Shown here: in pieces, positions 61,891 to 64,000 of the stretch
Numbering within the stretch: position 1 is the stretch's first letter
How the letters are laid out: each line of letters begins with the position of its first letter
DNA from: Massilia aurea
Lineage (GTDB): Bacteria; Pseudomonadota; Gammaproteobacteria; Burkholderiales; Burkholderiaceae_D
DNA length: 64,000 nucleotides
Assembly (NCBI RefSeq): GCF_014200505.1
Contig: NZ_JACHBX010000001.1
Coordinates: 620,001-684,000, forward strand
Direction of reading: 5' to 3'
Translations under genes and position numbers: made by a program
Notes under the pieces: generated by a model
The model's database searches: none
What the model was told of the DNA's origin: nothing
What the model saw: the letters and a program-made list of their open reading frames with translations, nothing else

Positions 61891-62670
61891 ATGAACCCGA
61901 CCCAAACCGACACTTCTTCTTTCAGCCCGCAGCCGCTGTTCAGCCGTTTGCGTTTCGTCCTTGTCGAAACAAGCCGCGCCGGCAACATCGGCTCGGTCGC
62001 GCGCGCGATGAAAACGATGGGCTTTACCGATCTGGTGCTGGTCACGCCGAAGTGCGCCGATTTCGTCAACGATCCCGAGGCCGTCGCCTTTGCCAGCGGT
62101 GCGGGGGATGTCCTGAACAACGCGCGGGTCGTGCCCGATATCGGCGCGGCGCTCGACGGCTGCAACTTTGCCGCCGCCGTCTCGGCGCGCCTGCGCGAAT
62201 TTTCGCCCCCTGTCTGGACCCCACGCGCGTTCGCCGAACACGCCGGCGCCGCGCCCGAGCTGCGCGCCGCCATCGTGTTCGGTAACGAGCGCGTCGGGCT
62301 GCCGAATGACATCGTCGAGCGCTGCAATGTGTTGATCAACATCCCGGCCAATCCCGATTACTCGTCGCTGAACCTGTCGCAGGCGGCTCAGGTGCTGGCC
62401 TACGAGGCGCGCATGGCGTCCGTCAGCGGCGCGCCCGATACGCGCGGCGTCGGCTTCCAGGGCGACGCTGCCAGCGTGACCCAGATCGACGGCATGTACG
62501 CGCACCTCGAGCAGGCCCTGGTCGCCATCGGCTTTTTGAATGCCGACAACCCGAAAAAGCTCATGCCGCGCATCAAGCGCATGTTCGCGCGCGGTGGTCT
62601 GGAGCTTGAAGAAGTCAACATCCTGCGCGGCATCGCCCGCGCGATCCTGAAGGACGCGCCACCCCGTTGA
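61891..62670 (+). CDS. trmJ: tRNA (cytidine/uridine-2'-O-)-methyltransferase TrmJ
   Basis: A 259-residue SpoU-family methyltransferase. Knot motifs: SRAGNIGSVARAMKTMGF, the SAM-binding FGNERVGLPND and the late IPANPDYSSLNLSQAAQVLAYE, all typical of TrmJ, which methylates position 32 of certain tRNAs. The C-terminal helical extension (about 175-259) is normal for the family. No ribosome site precedes the ATG, and the transcript may have a very short leader. Confidence 0.93.
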   Translation: MNPTQTDTSSFSPQPLFSRLRFVLVETSRAGNIGSVARAMKTMGFTDLVLVTPKCADFVNDPEAVAFASGAGDVLNNARVVPDIGAALDGCNFAAAVSARLREFSPPVWTPRAFAEHAGAAPELRAAIVFGNERVGLPNDIVERCNVLINIPANPDYSSLNLSQAAQVLAYEARMASVSGAPDTRGVGFQGDAASVTQIDGMYAHLEQALVAIGFLNADNPKKLMPRIKRMFARGGLELEEVNILRGIARAILKDAPPR

Positions 62671-62773
62671 TGCGCACGCTGTCCCCGCTGCACCAGGCCT
62701 ATACTCGCGTCATGGATACCCACCGTATCGATTCGGCCCCACGCCGCGCCCGCCCTGTGAACAGGTTGCCGGC

Positions 62774-63736
62774 ATGAGTTCGCGCCTGCTGCTGCGCCTG
62801 ATCCTGCTCGTGCAGGCGCTGATCGCCTGTGCCATCGCCGCAGGCGCCGCCTGGGCCGGTGCCGGGCCCTGGCAAGCCGTTGCCATCGGCGTCATGAGCG
62901 TGGTGCTGGTGCGCCTGGCGATCAATGCGAACAATTTTGTGATGAGCCGGCGCGTCGCCAGTCCCTCGCCGCCCCGTCACCAGCTCGGGCCAGTCGCCGC
63001 AATGCGCATGCTCGGCGAAGAATTCGGCGCCAGCATGCTGGTCAGTTCCTGGCACATGCCGCGCGCGCGGCCCCATACACGTATCCATCCTGACTGCAGC
63101 ACGCCGCCGGTCCTGCTGCTGCACGGCTACGGTTGCAACAGCGGCTACTGGGCGCACCTGACGCCGTTGCTTGATGCGGCCGGCATCAGCCACGCCACGC
63201 TCGATCTGGAGCCGCTCACCGGCGACATCGACGGCTTTGCCGATGCGATCGAAGAGGGCGCAACACGGTTGCTGCGCGCGGCCGGCGCGCAGCAGGTCAT
63301 CGTCGTCGGCCACAGCATGGGCGGCCTGGCCGCGCGCGCCTGGCTGCGCCGGCATGGCAGCGCGCAGGCGGCGCGCGTCATCACGCTTGGCACGCCGCAC
63401 CACGGCACGTGTTTGGCGACGTTCGGGATCGGCATCAACGCCATGCAGATGCAACGCGCGGGTGTCGATGGGCCCGCCTGCACGTGGTTACGCGAGCTTG
63501 CTGCGCACGAAGACGCTGCCACGCGCGCGCGCATCACGTCGATCTACACGCACCACGACAATATCGTGGCACCCCAGACATCGGGGCACCTGGAGGGGGC
63601 GCGCAACCTCGAACTCGGCGGCGTCGGCCACGTCGCGCTGGGCCGCAACCGGCGCGTGCTGGCGCTTGTCATGGACGAGATCGGGCGCGTGCCAACAGCC
63701 TGTCCGGCACCCCCTGTTTTGCACGGCGCAGCATGA
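62774..63736 (+). CDS. Alpha/beta hydrolase, lipase-like, with membrane N-terminus
   Basis: A 320-residue protein with two N-terminal hydrophobic segments (about 5-27 and 32-52), then an alpha/beta hydrolase domain: oxyanion block PVLLLHGYGCNSGYW, nucleophile elbow VVGHSMGGLAAR and the catalytic His region GGVGHVALG. It resembles triacylglycerol lipases of the EstA/LipA type facing the periplasm. The ribosome site is weak. It lies 103 bp after trmJ and 60 bp before the next regulator gene. Confidence 0.88.
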   Translation: MSSRLLLRLILLVQALIACAIAAGAAWAGAGPWQAVAIGVMSVVLVRLAINANNFVMSRRVASPSPPRHQLGPVAAMRMLGEEFGASMLVSSWHMPRARPHTRIHPDCSTPPVLLLHGYGCNSGYWAHLTPLLDAAGISHATLDLEPLTGDIDGFADAIEEGATRLLRAAGAQQVIVVGHSMGGLAARAWLRRHGSAQAARVITLGTPHHGTCLATFGIGINAMQMQRAGVDGPACTWLRELAAHEDAATRARITSIYTHHDNIVAPQTSGHLEGARNLELGGVGHVALGRNRRVLALVMDEIGRVPTACPAPPVLHGAA

Positions 63737-63796
63737 ATCCACCCTGCGCCCGAGCGTGGTACAGTGATGTCAATAACGCATCCTTCGGAGTATCCA

Positions 63797-64000
63797 GTGG
63801 CGCGCATCCTGATCATCGAAGACAACCCGGCCAACATCGAATTGATGTCGTTCCTGCTCAGCGCGTATGGTCATGCGCCATTGAGTGCGGCCGACGGCCC
63901 CCGCGGCGTGGCCGCTGCGCGCAGCGAGCGCCCCGACCTGATTGCCTGTGACGTCAACCTGCCCGGCATGGATGGCTTTGCCGTGCTGGCCGAGCTCAAG
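63797..64000 (+). CDS. Response regulator receiver protein, 5' part
   Basis: The first 68 residues of a receiver domain, cut by the window end: ILIIEDNPANIELMSFLLSA (acidic pair E8/D9) and the phosphoacceptor D52 in IACDVNLPGMDGF. It starts at GTG with CGGAG 7 bases upstream. The DivK/CheY-like sequence style suggests a single-domain regulator or the N-terminus of a larger signalling protein; the output domain is outside the window. Confidence 0.9.
   Translation, partial: MARILIIEDNPANIELMSFLLSAYGHAPLSAADGPRGVAAARSERPDLIACDVNLPGMDGFAVLAELK

Overview
The window is one continuous stretch of a GC-rich betaproteobacterial chromosome. Gene content and protein style (CstA with a small YbdD partner, many hybrid c-di-GMP proteins, YqjD/YqjE-type membrane proteins, many glycine-zipper and OmpA-type envelope proteins) point to Oxalobacteraceae, most likely Massilia or a close relative. 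That assignment is inference from protein resemblance, not from a marker gene.

Layout. 1-7.6 kb: end of a penicillin-acylase-type hydrolase, a hybrid histidine kinase followed by a REC-PAS-GGDEF-EAL protein, then a nitroreductase divergent from a LysR regulator. 7.6-12.2 kb: pyruvate-type carrier CstA with its small partner YbdD, divergent from a Cache-domain sensor kinase and a NarL-type regulator; the gap holds closely spaced TACG-core dyads. 12.3-15.5 kb: an HDOD protein overlapping a PAS-GGDEF-EAL protein. 15.5-20.8 kb: an AT-richer accessory region starting at tRNA-Ser(UGA), with an intact AbiEi antitoxin, a decayed AbiEii toxin, an IS3 remnant, a protein with a D...QxK nuclease-like signature, and an HTH plus GIY-YIG fusion behind a perfect palindrome. 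20.9-36.3 kb: a chemoreceptor, esterase, diguanylate cyclase, porin-like protein, SDR enzyme, orphan sulfate-binding protein, a double LexA box between a 70-residue protein and a PAP2 phosphatase, a metallophosphoesterase, and an operon of a Gcr-type membrane protein and a phospholipase-D enzyme. 36.4-37.3 kb: a branched-chain aminotransferase-like enzyme.

37.4-57.3 kb is largely a cell-envelope and stress block: OmpA-type proteins, glycine-zipper lipoproteins, BON proteins, small membrane proteins, AsmA, a DUF4398/OmpA/ferritin/YqjD/YqjE operon, an AI-2E-type permease, YihY, peroxiredoxin-glutaredoxin and MtfA. A 14-bp dyad, GTRCG-N4-CGYAC, recurs upstream of many of these genes: six full consensus matches plus two near matches, mostly 55-90 bp before a start codon. 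One lies beside the gene for a Crp/Fnr-type regulator at 39770. I read this as an undescribed local regulon and consider it the most interesting signal in the window, together with the nuclease-like pair in the accessory region.

57.3-64 kb: two uncharacterised genes, a cluster of palindromic AGGGTCAGAGTCGAATT repeats, RNA helicase RhlE, inositol monophosphatase SuhB, tRNA methyltransferase TrmJ, a lipase-like hydrolase and the start of a response regulator. Several intergenic sites hold very long, perfect-stem terminators, and two carry related MITE-like elements with GTAGGGTGGACG ends.
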